A stretch of 64,000 bases of DNA from NCBI GenBank assembly GCA_002083525.1, contig LWDM01000023.1, forward strand, positions 313,693 through 377,692. The letters run 5' to 3'. Origin of the DNA: Proteobacteria bacterium SG_bin9 (GTDB lineage Bacteria > Pseudomonadota > Alphaproteobacteria > Rhizobiales > Xanthobacteraceae). A program made the position numbers and the translations under genes. This document shows positions 1 to 8,847 of the stretch, piece by piece. A model generated the notes under the pieces. The model did not search any database. It was not told where the DNA came from and was given only the letters and a program-made list of their open reading frames with translations. Position 1 is the stretch's first letter, and every line of letters begins with the position of its first letter.

Positions 1-321
1 CAGCCGCATCGTCAGATAGCCGAGAGCCAGACCGGCAAGCCCGGCTGCGACAGTACCTGCAATAATGACGATCGGGATTGGCGCCTCAAACGCCTTGTGG
101 AGCGCAACCGTGGAATAGGCTCCGATGGCAAAGAATGCCGCCGACCCGAAGTTCACATAACCCGTATACCCGCCGAGGATGTTCCACGCCGTGGCCAGAA
201 CGACGAATTGAAGAACCGTGTAGGCAGCGGTGAGATAATAGTCGTTGGAAACACGCAAGGCCACGAGCGCGAAGACGATCGCGACAGCGGTCACAAAAAG
301 AATGAACATGCGGTTGGTCAT
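1..321 (-). CDS. livM: Branched-chain amino acid-type ABC transporter permease LivM (partial)
   Basis: The first 107 residues of a hydrophobic membrane protein are seen; the rest lies beyond the left edge of the window. The visible part has several transmembrane stretches and the LivM-like segment AWNILGGYTGYVNFG, followed by GSAAFFAIGAY, typical of the second permease of Liv/HAAT importers. The ATG at 321 overlaps the stop of the upstream livH gene in an ATGA, so the two are translationally coupled. With LivH and the binding protein next to it, it should form the inner-membrane channel of a high-affinity importer. The substrate may be an amino acid, amide or aromatic acid; the sequence does not decide. 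No ATPase gene is visible, so LivG/LivF are probably downstream, outside the window. Confidence 0.9.
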   Translation of the reverse strand, partial: MTNRMFILFVTAVAIVFALVALRVSNDYYLTAAYTVLQFVVLATAWNILGGYTGYVNFGSAAFFAIGAYSTVALHKAFEAPIPIVIIAGTVAAGLAGLALGYLTMRL

Positions 322-1199
322 CGGCCAAACAACCCTTGCGGACGAAAGGCCAAGGTCAACAGCAGCAATCCAAAGGACACTGCCGGCGCCCAAGACGGGC
401 CGAAGAACGTCGACGTCAACGACTCGGCGAGACCAAGCACGAATGCGGCAAACAGCGTTCCCCAGATCGACCCCATCCCTCCGAGCACGCACACCGCAAA
501 CACAAGGATGATGAATTCGCGGCCGATAGCCGGATGAATCGGCTGAATTACGATCAGCAAAGCTCCGGCGATGCCGGCAGTGACAATCGAAAGCGCGAAA
601 GCGAATTCCTTGACGCGGACGGGGTTGACGCCCATCAAGCGCAATGCGGCCGAATCCTGCGCCACAGCCAGTACAGAGCGGCCGAAGAACGTAGATACGA
701 ACAGCGTATGCAGCGCGGCAACCAACGCAACCGAGACGAGAAACGGAACTACAAGCCGCATCGGGAGATCGATGCTTGCAAATCGCACGATTTTTTCGGA
801 GTACGCCGTCTGTACCAGGCGATAATCTACGCCGAACGTCAGGATCAGCGCGACCTCGGTGATAAACAGCACGCCGAAGAAGAACGCGAGACCGCGGAGC
901 GCCTCCTGCCCCCGCCGCTCAAACGCAAGGTAATAGATCCGGTAGATCGCGACACCTGCAACAAAGAACAGCGGCGTCATGCAAAGCGAGAGCACGATGG
1001 GATCTATGCTGGTGTGCAAGTTAAGCCAATAGACAACGTAAGCTCCGACCACCACGAACGCAGGATGCGCGATATTGACCACATCAAGCATTCCGAAGGA
1101 GATGGTGACGCCGACGCTGACGGCGGCATAAAAGCCGCCGAGCAGCAATCCGGCTATCAAGGCATTCGTCAGCAGTGGCAATGAAGTACTGAAATCCAT
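318..1199 (-). CDS. livH: Branched-chain amino acid-type ABC transporter permease LivH
   Basis: A 293-residue integral membrane protein of the usual LivH length. The N-terminal region contains LLLGGFYAAVSVGVTISFGMLD and NIAHPAFVVVGAYVVYW, which match the conserved LivH opening in which the permease carries a GxxNxAHGxF-like motif. It lies between the binding-protein gene (29 bp upstream) and livM (4-bp overlap), so it is the middle gene of a livK-H-M operon read on the minus strand. It should form a heterodimer with LivM in the inner membrane. The substrate is unknown; the neighbouring monooxygenase and decarboxylase-like genes suggest an organic acid rather than plain leucine uptake, but that is inference. 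Confidence 0.92.
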   Translation of the reverse strand: MDFSTSLPLLTNALIAGLLLGGFYAAVSVGVTISFGMLDVVNIAHPAFVVVGAYVVYWLNLHTSIDPIVLSLCMTPLFFVAGVAIYRIYYLAFERRGQEALRGLAFFFGVLFITEVALILTFGVDYRLVQTAYSEKIVRFASIDLPMRLVVPFLVSVALVAALHTLFVSTFFGRSVLAVAQDSAALRLMGVNPVRVKEFAFALSIVTAGIAGALLIVIQPIHPAIGREFIILVFAVCVLGGMGSIWGTLFAAFVLGLAESLTSTFFGPSWAPAVSFGLLLLTLAFRPQGLFGR

Positions 1200-1227
1200 T
1201 CGATGTCCGCCTCTTCAGTCGTAACGC

Positions 1228-2514
1228 TTACTTGCGGGCATCTTGGAATGGCTCCCTCACGCCACCTGTGATGTAGTCGAACGGCGACAGCACGGTCATG
1301 CGGCCGGGTTTGCGCCATTGATCGAGATCGTTGCCGGCAATGCCGCCATACTGTACCGCGAGCATGCGCGGCCTGGCCCATTCGCCATTCTTACCGAAGC
1401 GCACCTTGCCGACGAAGGTTTCGAATTCAGACTTGTGCATGTGGTCGGCAAGCTTCGCCTGGTCCAGCGTACCGGTCTCCTTGATCGACTTTTCCAGCAC
1501 CTGCATCATTGCGTAAGCGTACGGCGGCAGAAAATAGCCGAGCGGATCCACACCTTCCTTGGCCGCGCGTTCCTGATACCTCGCCAGAAACCCATCCAGG
1601 AAGGGAAAGTGGTCACGCACGTCCGGCGCATAGACCTCATAATTGACGATACCGTTCAACAAAGGACCGAGCTGGGTGCGAAGTGCCGCGAACTGCAGAC
1701 CAACCATGCCGCCACCAAACATGCGCGTTTTCAACCCGATCTCGTTGGCCGCACGAACCATGCCGGCCGTATCCGGTGGATAAGACGCGACGTAGATGAG
1801 TTCGGGATTCGTGGCCTGAATGGCACGCAGAATTGGCGAATAGTCGACCGTATTCGGCGGGTACGTCTTGTCGTAAACCACCTTCAACCCCAGCCGCTTC
1901 GCATGAGCCCGTGCACCGTCGAGCACAACAGCCGGATATTCCGCGTCGGCGCCGACAATGGCTACGGTTTTCGCTGCAGGCTGAAGGGTCTCGGCCGCGT
2001 CAAAGAAGCCTTTCGTCCAGCCGATCGCAGGCTCCGGACCAGCCGGCACGATCGCAAAATAGCGATCGTATTTGAACTTCGAGTTCACATCGACGCCGAA
2101 CAGCGTCATGAACGTCATCTTGCGTTGCATCGCGATGGGCATGGCCGGCGCAACGAAATTTGTCCCGAAACCGGAAACGATCATGTCGACCTTGTCGACA
2201 TCCAGCAGCTTCGAATAGATGCCGGGAATCGTCGATGCGTTACCCTGATCGTCGTAGAAAACCAGCTCGACCTTTCGCCCGAGAATTCCGCCCGCGGCAT
2301 TCACGTCCTCCGCCCAAATCTGCATTGAGATCAGAGCAGCCTTGCCGTTGCCCGCCAGTGGGCCCGTCAAGCTCATACCGAAGCCAAACTTGATTGGCGG
2401 CTGCTGTGCCTGCGCTGTCGTCAGATCGGCAAAGCCAACACCGATAGCGACGGCAAACACTGCGATCAGGCGGCACCAGCCGCGGCGACTGCTAGCAAAC
2501 AAAGAAACCATCAT
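1228..2514 (-). CDS. Liv-type ABC transporter periplasmic substrate-binding protein
   Basis: A 428-residue periplasmic binding protein of type 1 (Peripla_BP_6). The first about 36 residues form a signal peptide with a basic start, a hydrophobic core and a likely cleavage after TTAQA. The mature protein begins with PIKFGFGMSLTGPLAGNGKAA, followed by NAAGGILGRKVELVFYDDQG, the standard LivK-like opening. It is the first gene of the transporter operon with livH and livM. The large size and divergent sequence compared with LivJ/LivK suggest a ligand other than a branched-chain amino acid. A catabolic-type monooxygenase gene ends 13 bp upstream on the same strand, so the transporter may be part of a longer operon starting near 3457. 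Confidence 0.9.
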   Translation of the reverse strand: MMVSLFASSRRGWCRLIAVFAVAIGVGFADLTTAQAQQPPIKFGFGMSLTGPLAGNGKAALISMQIWAEDVNAAGGILGRKVELVFYDDQGNASTIPGIYSKLLDVDKVDMIVSGFGTNFVAPAMPIAMQRKMTFMTLFGVDVNSKFKYDRYFAIVPAGPEPAIGWTKGFFDAAETLQPAAKTVAIVGADAEYPAVVLDGARAHAKRLGLKVVYDKTYPPNTVDYSPILRAIQATNPELIYVASYPPDTAGMVRAANEIGLKTRMFGGGMVGLQFAALRTQLGPLLNGIVNYEVYAPDVRDHFPFLDGFLARYQERAAKEGVDPLGYFLPPYAYAMMQVLEKSIKETGTLDQAKLADHMHKSEFETFVGKVRFGKNGEWARPRMLAVQYGGIAGNDLDQWRKPGRMTVLSPFDYITGGVREPFQDARK

Positions 2515-2526
2515 CGCGCTCCCGTG

Positions 2527-2835
2527 TTATGCCGGCCCGGCGCCGTGCTGAGACCATACTTCGTATGTGACACTTCCACCGAACGCACTGAACCACTCGA
2601 AGAATTCCCTGGTATGCGCTGCGGCGAAGTGCAGATCGAGCGCCGCCTGCGACGCGAACTTCTCGAACAGAGAAAAGCGATTCACCACTTTGGGATGGTG
2701 ATAGACCTCGAACGCGAGGCACCCCTTTTCCTTGCGGGATGCCGCAGCGAGCGCTTGCAGTTTCACGGCCAGCTCGGCTTCCTTTCCGGGCAACGCGCTT
2801 GGAAAGCCGAAGATCGCAACAGGCACCGACGCCAT
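2527..2835 (-). CDS. Putative ABM-domain monooxygenase
   Basis: A 102-residue protein of the antibiotic biosynthesis monooxygenase (ABM) fold. The pattern PGKEAELAVKLQALAAASRKEKGC, then FEVYHHPKVVNRFSLFEKFAS and LDLHFAAAHTREF is typical: a ferredoxin-like small enzyme with a conserved His in the last motif. The reading frame extends upstream, but a GGAGG ribosome-binding site six bases before the ATG at 2835 points to this start. Such proteins oxidise quinols or polyketide-like rings without cofactor, or act as stress-related quinol oxygenases. Its position between a carboxymuconolactone-decarboxylase-like gene and a transporter suggests a role in a catabolic operon. The substrate is unknown. 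Confidence 0.8.
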   Translation of the reverse strand: MASVPVAIFGFPSALPGKEAELAVKLQALAAASRKEKGCLAFEVYHHPKVVNRFSLFEKFASQAALDLHFAAAHTREFFEWFSAFGGSVTYEVWSQHGAGPA

Positions 2836-2869
2836 TGTCATCCTCCGATCGCCACCATGCATCCGGCGG

Positions 2870-3457
2870 TTACGACGCCTGCTTGAATTGTCCGGTGAAA
2901 CCTCCGAACTTTTCAAACAACCCCTTCGGGGCGTCCTCAACATCCACAGCCAGAGAGTCGTTGAAGCGGTTGAAGAAGCCCATCAGAGCAACTTGCGCAG
3001 TGATCTCCACGATCTGCCGCTCAGTATAGTACTTCTTCAGTTCCCGGATATGGTCATCGGTCACGGCGTTCGGCGAACTTGCACCCGCGACGGCATAGGA
3101 AAGCGCGGCCTTCTCCGCCGGAGAGAAAAGCGGGCTGGATTCGAAGTTCATGATCTGCGCGACTTTCTCCTCCGGAATGCCCGCATTGATCGACAGATGC
3201 ATGCCGTGCGCGGTGCAGTACATGCAGCCGACGGTGGCGCTCGCGATTTCCGTAATCATCGTGCGCAACTGAACCGAGACTTCGCGGTCGGCGCTCTGCA
3301 CTTCCTTGATCAGGCCGGACAGCGCGATCGCCAGTTCGGGCACCTGAGCGATAGTCAGAAAAGCGTTCGGAACAAAGCCGAACATTTTCACGAAGTGAGG
3401 CTTGTAGGGTTCGAGCCCTCGGATGTCCTCAAGCTTGACTTTCGATATGCGCGCCAT
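2870..3457 (-). CDS. Carboxymuconolactone decarboxylase family protein
   Basis: A 195-residue, mainly helical protein of the carboxymuconolactone decarboxylase/AhpD superfamily. The active-site pattern C78-x-x-C81-x-x-H84 (within GCMYCTAHGMH) is present, which in AhpD-like members supports peroxidase or thiol redox chemistry. The start at 3457 is preceded by AAGGAAG with good spacing; a frame extension to 3541 lacks such a site. It heads a likely operon with the ABM monooxygenase and the Liv transporter and faces a LysR regulator gene on the same strand upstream. It may be a decarboxylase or an alkyl-hydroperoxidase-like protein; the CxxC makes the second more likely. Confidence 0.82.
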   Translation of the reverse strand: MARISKVKLEDIRGLEPYKPHFVKMFGFVPNAFLTIAQVPELAIALSGLIKEVQSADREVSVQLRTMITEIASATVGCMYCTAHGMHLSINAGIPEEKVAQIMNFESSPLFSPAEKAALSYAVAGASSPNAVTDDHIRELKKYYTERQIVEITAQVALMGFFNRFNDSLAVDVEDAPKGLFEKFGGFTGQFKQAS

Positions 3458-3574
3458 TTCCGCTTCCTTTTGCCGATGACGTTTTACTCGCGTCACTGTG
3501 GCGCACATCATCGGCGCGCGACATCGCGAATTTTTGCACACGTCGTTGTCGAACTTCGGCGAAAGCCCGATCGC

Positions 3575-4495
3575 TCACATGACTGCGAAGCTGCTCGTAT
3601 CGCGCCTGATCAGACCGCGGATAAACTCCGTCACGGCCTTAACGCGAGGCGTCGGTTGCAGATCGTCATGCGCGCTGATCCAGAGCGATCGGGTCACAAC
3701 CAGATCCGGCAGATCGATTCTTACCAGCCCTGGAAAGTGCGAAACCGAGAATCGAGGCAACAGCACAAGACCCGCACCACGCGATGCCGCAACCATCTGC
3801 GCGATCATGCTGCTCGACGTGAAGGTGGTCTCTCGCTGCAGCAGGACATCATCCAGCCAACGGACCGCTTCGAGCTGGACGAGGTCGTCGATGTACGTAA
3901 CAAAGTGATGCTTTTCGAGTTCGCACTTGCTGGCGGGTTTGCCGGCGTGAGCGAAGTACGTCTCGGAGCCGTAGATATCGAGATAAAACTCGCCGAGTTT
4001 CTCGATGTGCATGCTGCGTCCAGGTGGTTTGAAGAAGCTCAGAAAGATATCCGCTTCGCGCCGATTGAGGTTCACGTGGTAGGGCGACGTCACGAGTTCG
4101 AGATGGAGCTCCGGATGCTTTGCCTTTAGTTCGGGAATGAACATCGAGAGATACAGCGACGCGATACCTTCCATCGTGGCAAGCCTTACCGTGCCGCCCA
4201 CAGCGCTGCTGTTCGTTGCAAGCGATTCACGCAGCATGACCATGCTGCTGTCCATTCGCTCGACATGCTCAAGAATTTTGCGCCCCGCATCCGTGAGCGA
4301 CATCCCCCTGTTTTGCCGCACAAAGATGTTCGCGTTCAACGTGACTTCGAGCTGGCAGATGCGGCGGCTAATGGTTGAGTGGTCGAGCTGAAGCCGGCGA
4401 GCGGCTTGAGTCAGGTTTCCCGTCCGAGCCACTTCCAGAAACACTCTCAGGCTGTCCCAGTCGAGTTGCTCGATCGCTATGCGCTTAATCAGCAC
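3575..4495 (-). CDS. LysR family transcriptional regulator
   Basis: A 306-residue LysR-type regulator of normal length. The N-terminal winged helix-turn-helix covers about residues 10-70 (LDWDSLRVFLEVARTGNLTQ, AARRLQLDHSTISRRI), followed by a linker helix and a two-lobe effector-binding domain. It lies 117 bp upstream of the carboxymuconolactone-decarboxylase-like gene and on the same strand, so it may control the operon reading leftwards. The inducer is unknown; LysR proteins of this type (DWDSLRVF opening) are often close to genes for small-molecule catabolism. Confidence 0.9.
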   Translation of the reverse strand: MLIKRIAIEQLDWDSLRVFLEVARTGNLTQAARRLQLDHSTISRRICQLEVTLNANIFVRQNRGMSLTDAGRKILEHVERMDSSMVMLRESLATNSSAVGGTVRLATMEGIASLYLSMFIPELKAKHPELHLELVTSPYHVNLNRREADIFLSFFKPPGRSMHIEKLGEFYLDIYGSETYFAHAGKPASKCELEKHHFVTYIDDLVQLEAVRWLDDVLLQRETTFTSSSMIAQMVAASRGAGLVLLPRFSVSHFPGLVRIDLPDLVVTRSLWISAHDDLQPTPRVKAVTEFIRGLIRRDTSSFAVM

Positions 4496-4979
4496 GGCTC
4501 TTTCTTCCGAGCTTCTGATCCTGGCCGAAACCCCCGGCCTCTTGATCGTATTTCAATACGTCCATGGTCCAGAGCACCACGCATGCGCTTACAATGCGCC
4601 AATGGCACCGATGCCTCGCCAACGGTCATCGATTCCGGTGTCATGCCTGAACCAGCACATCTATGCGCAAGAACTCGACCAACCCTGAGTTCTCGACTGC
4701 AATCCCGGCAAAACAAGACTGCAACAAGGTTCGGAACGCTGGCAACGCACAAAGCGCGCAACGCGTTTCGCGATGCGGAACCGGGAAAATGCACTCGTCG
4801 CGCCGCTCAGCCTGTTCGGGCAGGCGTCGTTCGGGCCGGATCCCGGTGTCGAAAAGCGATTTGCTAAAAAGAGGTTAGGTGCGACCTACCGCCGGTAAAG
4901 AGCTCCCGACAAACCGTCGCGGGCCCACGACCTTCGCGATCCGGAAGGTGTGGCGTAGACTGACGGTATCTGCGGGGGA
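4496..4979. other. Intergenic stretch between LysR and IclR genes
   Basis: About 480 bp between two divergently placed regulator genes. Short open frames exist on both strands but none has a recognisable product or a convincing ribosome-binding site. It should carry the promoters of both regulators. No clear repeat or RNA gene was seen. Confidence 0.5.
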
Positions 4980-5798
4980 TTGGAGTTGGCGAAAGATCAA
5001 ATCGGAGCGCGTGGCACGGCTTCAAGAAGAGCCGGGATCGGGGTCAAATCTGTCGAAATCGGGTATCGCGTTTTCGAGACACTGCTTGACGTCTCGCATC
5101 CGCTCAACCTGTCGCAAATCGCATCGTCGGCCCGCATCACACGGAGTTCGGCGCGGCGATACTTGATCAGCCTGGTTAATACTGGTCTCGTCACCCAGGA
5201 TCCCGACACGCATTATTACTCGCTCGGGCAGAACGCAATTCGCCTCGGCATCGTGGCGCTCGGGCGAGCGAATTTTCTGAGAGCGGCGATCCAAACGCAG
5301 GAAGAGCTCGTCAACGACATCCGAGAAACAACCGTCCTCTCCGTTTGGGGGACCAACGGCCCGTATGTCGTGAACGTGACCGAAGCCGTTGAACCGGTTT
5401 ATCTGAGCGTACGGATCGGCACTGCATTGCCGCTGATAGGTTTGGCGACGGGCGAAATCTGGGCCGCGTTCATGCCTGCCGCCTTCAGCGACCCGGTGAT
5501 CGAACGCGAGTGCCGCGAACTTGAAAGAGTTGAAGGTCGCGCCAAATCGTCAGCCGCCTTGTCCACGCTGCAGCGGAACTTGCCGCAAGTGCGCAAGCAG
5601 AGGTTATCCGTGTCGCGGCGCAGTCTCATTCCCGAAAGCCTGGCCGCGGCTGTTCCACTCATGCTGCCGACCGGTCGGCTGGTCGCAGTTCTGGCCGTCA
5701 TCGCCCCGAAAGATCGCTTTCTCAAGCGAGAAAAGCGCATTTGCCAATCGCTGACGAGGCTAGCAACCCGTTTTGCAAAATTGGGGACGTCGGACTGA
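4980..5798 (+). CDS. IclR family transcriptional regulator
   Basis: A 272-residue IclR-type regulator. The N-terminal winged helix (about residues 25-85) contains SVEIGYRVFETLLDVSHPLN, then LSQIASSARITRSSARRYLI, matching the IclR helix-turn-helix. The C-terminal effector domain follows, with LSVRIGTALPLIGLATGEIW as its recognisable core. The start chosen is a TTG preceded by GGGGG; a TTG six bases later is also possible and no ATG is available. IclR proteins of this kind usually control aromatic-acid catabolism or transport. It may act on the neighbouring genes, but its targets are unknown. Confidence 0.87.
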   Translation: MELAKDQIGARGTASRRAGIGVKSVEIGYRVFETLLDVSHPLNLSQIASSARITRSSARRYLISLVNTGLVTQDPDTHYYSLGQNAIRLGIVALGRANFLRAAIQTQEELVNDIRETTVLSVWGTNGPYVVNVTEAVEPVYLSVRIGTALPLIGLATGEIWAAFMPAAFSDPVIERECRELERVEGRAKSSAALSTLQRNLPQVRKQRLSVSRRSLIPESLAAAVPLMLPTGRLVAVLAVIAPKDRFLKREKRICQSLTRLATRFAKLGTSD

Positions 5799-5901
5799 GT
5801 CGTCCCGAAGCTGCGCACATGGGGTTGCAGAATTCGTTCTTAGTCTGACCTGCGAGCGTTTCTTATAAGTTTTGCTCCGAAGCAAAACCGGCGCTTGGCA
5901 C

Positions 5902-6858
5902 ATGACGCATTCACCTTCTCACGCTCGCCTTATCATCCTTGGATCGGGACCCGCCGGCTACACGGCCGCGCTTTACGCAGCACGCGCAAATCTTCGCCCG
6001 GTCCTCATCAGCGGCCTCATTCAGGGCGGACAACTGACCACGACCACTGATGTCGACAACTGGCCCGCCGACATCGATGGTGTTCAGGGGCCGGAGCTGA
6101 TGCGCCGTTTTCGCGCGCATAGCGAACGCTTTGGGACGCAGGTCATCGAGGATCATATCGAGTCGGTCGATCTCAAAAACCGACGTTTCAAACTGGCGGG
6201 AGCGGACGGCACCTACACCTGTGACGCGCTGATCATTGCGACGGGCGCCAGTGCAAAGTACCTCGGCCTCGATGACGAGAAGCGGCTATTGGGGCGCGGC
6301 GTGTCGGCGTGCGCGACATGCGACGGCTTTTTTTTCAAAGGCCAGGATGTTTGCGTCATCGGCGGCGGGAACACCGCCGTCGAAGAGGCGCTTTATCTGT
6401 CGCAGATCGCACGCAAGGTCACCGTCATCCATCGTCGCGACCGCTTCAGGGCTGAACCCATTCTGGTCGACCGGTTGATGGAAAAGCAGAAGGCCGGCGT
6501 CATCGACATTCTGTTCGATACCCAGCTCGACGGCATTGTGGGCGCTGACCGCGTCACCGGCGTACGCCTGCGTCACTGGAAGCGACACGAGATATCGCAC
6601 CTTCCTATCGCTGGCGTATTCGTCGCTATCGGGCATAGTCCAAACTCGGAGCTGTTCGCGTCCACGCTTGAAACACGTGACGGGTACATCGTAACCGGTC
6701 AGCTCGGCCGGCACGCCCTGACATCGACCAGTTTACCGGGCGTGTTCGCTGCGGGCGACGTTCAGGACAACATCTATCGCCAGGCAGTGACGAGTGCCGC
6801 CTCCGGCTGTATGGCAGCGCTCGACGCGCAGCGTTATCTTGAACAGGTCGCGCAATAA
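5902..6858 (+). CDS. trxB: Thioredoxin-disulfide reductase (NADPH)
   Basis: A 318-residue flavoprotein of low-molecular-weight thioredoxin reductase type. It has the FAD-binding GSGPAG (residues 14-19), the redox-active C137-A-T-C140, the NADPH-binding GGGNTAVEEAL, and the C-terminal FAD segment GVFAAGDVQDN. It transfers electrons from NADPH through FAD to thioredoxin in the cytoplasm. The frame is open to a TTG at 5872, but the ATG at 5902 gives the usual length. It is a single gene, convergent with the aldehyde dehydrogenase gene and separated from it by a strong hairpin. It may be a second copy, because housekeeping trxB usually sits elsewhere. Confidence 0.95.
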   Translation: MTHSPSHARLIILGSGPAGYTAALYAARANLRPVLISGLIQGGQLTTTTDVDNWPADIDGVQGPELMRRFRAHSERFGTQVIEDHIESVDLKNRRFKLAGADGTYTCDALIIATGASAKYLGLDDEKRLLGRGVSACATCDGFFFKGQDVCVIGGGNTAVEEALYLSQIARKVTVIHRRDRFRAEPILVDRLMEKQKAGVIDILFDTQLDGIVGADRVTGVRLRHWKRHEISHLPIAGVFVAIGHSPNSELFASTLETRDGYIVTGQLGRHALTSTSLPGVFAAGDVQDNIYRQAVTSAASGCMAALDAQRYLEQVAQ

Positions 6859-6878
6859 ACAGCTCAGAGGACGAAGAG

Positions 6879-6902
6879 CGGGTGCGGATTTCTCCGCACC
6901 CG
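6879..6902. terminator. Hairpin between convergent trxB and aldehyde dehydrogenase genes
   Basis: A perfect 10-bp stem (CGGGTGCGGA / TCCGCACCCG) with a 4-base loop lies in the 54-bp gap between two converging genes. It has no long T-tract on either side, so it is either a weak bidirectional terminator or a 3'-end stabilising hairpin. Confidence 0.7.
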
Positions 6903-6912
6903 TTACAACGTG

Positions 6913-8415
6913 TTACAGCTTGATGGTGACCGCTTTCAGCTCGGTGAAGTGCTCGATCGCAACATCACCCATCTCGCGGCCCCAGCCCGACTGCTTGTAG
7001 CCGCCGAAGGGCAGCGACGGATCGAGCACGTTGTGGCAATTGACCCACACGCTTCCGGCCTGCAGCAGGTTTGACAGCTTGTGCGCCTTGCTGAGATCCT
7101 TGGTCCAGACGCTCGCCGCCAGACCAAATTCGGTGCTGTTGGCTTCCTTCGCAATCTGCTCCAGATCGTTGTCGTCGAACGGCTCGGCGACGAGCACGGG
7201 ACCGAAGATTTCTTCCCGCACCACTTTCATGTTGGGGTTGGTATCGACGAAGACGGTCGGCTTGACGAAGTAGCCGCCATCGCCCCCGATGACCTTACCG
7301 CCGGCCAGCGCCGTGGCGCCGGCTTCGAGACCCGAGTCGATATAGCCCTTCACCCGCTTGTACTGTTCGTCCGAGACCAGCGGCCCCATGGTGGTGGCCG
7401 GATCGAGGCCATGCCCGACCTTGATCTTTCGCGCCTCGTTGGCGACGCCTTCGACGACCTTGTCGAAGATTTTCTTGTGGGCATAAAGGCGCGAGCCTGC
7501 GCAGCAGGTCTGCCCCTGATTGAAGAAAATCGCGCTCGCCGCGCCCGGAACCGTGTGATCGATATCAGCGTCCGGCAGAACGATCATCGGCGATTTACCG
7601 CCGAGTTCGAGCGTGACCTTCTTCAGGTTACCAGCCGCAGCCTTGAGGACCAGCCGGCCGACCTCGCCCGAGCCCGTGAACGAGACCTTGTCGACCTGAT
7701 CGTGCGCGGCGATGGCAGCGCCGGCCGTTTCTCCGTAACCGGCGAGCACGTTGACGACACCCTTCGGAAAGCCAGCCTCCTGAACCAGTTCGGCAAAACG
7801 AACGAGGCTCAGCGGCGTCTGCTCCGCCGACTTGATGACCATCGTGCATCCCGCGGCAAGCGCGGGCGCGAGCTTCCACGTCGCCATCAGCAACGGGAAA
7901 TTCCACGGCACGATCATGCCGACGACACCGATCGGCTCGCGGCTCGTGTACGAGAAGAACTGGTTGAGACCCGACCATGGCAGCGTCTGGCCGCCGATCT
8001 TCGTCGTCCAGCCCGACATGTACCGAAACATGTTGATGACATGCGGAATGTCCGCCACCCGCGCAACCGACAACGGTTTGCCGTTATCGATCGATTCCAG
8101 CTCGGCGAACTGCTCGTGGTTGGCCTCGATCAGATCGGCGAGCTTCCACATCAGCTTGCCGCGCTCGGCGCCGGTCATCTGCTTGCGCCAGGGGCCTTCA
8201 TCAAATGCCTTCCGGGCCGCCCTCACCGCCCGATCGACGTCCTCCTTGTCGGCCTCCGCGACCTGCGCGATGACCTTCCCAGTGGCGGGATCATAGACCG
8301 GGAACGTCTTGCCCGATGCGGCGTCCACGAACGCGCCGTCGATGAACAGCTTGCGATCCTGTGCGAGAAAATCCCGCGCCGATTTACTGGCACGATGGTC
8401 CAACGCAATATTCAT
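6913..8415 (-). CDS. NAD(P)-dependent aldehyde dehydrogenase
   Basis: A 500-residue enzyme of the ALDH1/2-like class. Signature parts are PWNFPLLMATWKLAPALAAG, the catalytic Glu270 in TLELGGKSP, and the nucleophile in FFNQGQTCCAGSR (Cys304/305). It oxidises an aldehyde to the acid in the cytoplasm; the sequence resembles betaine, phenylacetaldehyde and retinal-type dehydrogenases and does not give the substrate. The ATG at 8415 has a GGAGAAG site. An open frame runs further upstream, through a perfect inverted repeat, and is not used here. The gene stands alone and seems to be controlled by that repeat. Confidence 0.93.
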   Translation of the reverse strand: MNIALDHRASKSARDFLAQDRKLFIDGAFVDAASGKTFPVYDPATGKVIAQVAEADKEDVDRAVRAARKAFDEGPWRKQMTGAERGKLMWKLADLIEANHEQFAELESIDNGKPLSVARVADIPHVINMFRYMSGWTTKIGGQTLPWSGLNQFFSYTSREPIGVVGMIVPWNFPLLMATWKLAPALAAGCTMVIKSAEQTPLSLVRFAELVQEAGFPKGVVNVLAGYGETAGAAIAAHDQVDKVSFTGSGEVGRLVLKAAAGNLKKVTLELGGKSPMIVLPDADIDHTVPGAASAIFFNQGQTCCAGSRLYAHKKIFDKVVEGVANEARKIKVGHGLDPATTMGPLVSDEQYKRVKGYIDSGLEAGATALAGGKVIGGDGGYFVKPTVFVDTNPNMKVVREEIFGPVLVAEPFDDNDLEQIAKEANSTEFGLAASVWTKDLSKAHKLSNLLQAGSVWVNCHNVLDPSLPFGGYKQSGWGREMGDVAIEHFTELKAVTIKL

Positions 8416-8423
8416 GTGACTTC

Positions 8424-8458
8424 TCCATACAGTCTGAATGACTGGAAGACTGTATGGA
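8424..8458. promoter_or_regulatory. Perfect 12-bp inverted repeat overlapping the aldehyde dehydrogenase ribosome-binding site
   Basis: Arms TCCATACAGTCT (8424-8435) and AGACTGTATGGA (8447-8458) are exact reverse complements with an 11-base spacer. On the minus strand the near arm ends in TGGA and runs directly into GGAGAAG, the Shine-Dalgarno sequence of the gene starting at 8415. It could be a repressor operator downstream of the promoter, or an mRNA hairpin that hides the ribosome-binding site. Confidence 0.7.
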
Positions 8459-8847
8459 AATCGGATCACCGGACATCACGGCATTTTCGCACAGGCATTT
8501 GAACAATTGGGATCGCCAGCGCAGACAGCGAATTGCACCGCCGGAATTAAATCGGCCGCAACATCAACCGTTCAGGATCATGAGTCGCATCGATCGCAGT
8601 CATTGAACCCATCACGCTTTCACAAAGCCGTTTTATCTGTGGTGTTCGCGTGGATCGGTCTGAATCATCAAGCCTCGTCTTGCCACTGAGTAAATCCAGA
8701 TCGGGCGAGCGAGCTTCACCGAAAGGTCGGCCGCCCTGGCAACTGTCTCAACGCCTTACAGCAAATGATTAATCCTTTAAGCAACGGCGGTGCACTCCAT
8801 AAACGAATGATTTCTAAAGTCCCTTCGGACACCTCCGCCGAGGACTT
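8459..8847. other. Intergenic region upstream of the dTDP-rhamnose gene
   Basis: About 390 bp without a convincing gene. It must hold the promoter of the aldehyde dehydrogenase (minus) and of rfbD (plus). Short frames present have no recognisable product. No repeat beyond the one at its left border was seen. Confidence 0.5.

Noticed and set aside
2732..4129. 465-codon open frame opposite the LysR and carboxymuconolactone-decarboxylase genes
   Set aside because: It runs across two recognised genes and their gap on the other strand; the protein has no family features.
8463..8468. TGATCC on the minus strand upstream of the aldehyde dehydrogenase as an RpoE promoter
   Set aside because: No CGTA element follows at 16-17 bases; the match is only to the six-base -35.
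7081..8502. 473-codon open frame opposite the aldehyde dehydrogenase
   Set aside because: It is a mirror of a clear ALDH gene in high-GC DNA; its product is Arg/Asp-rich without a known domain and it has no ribosome site.
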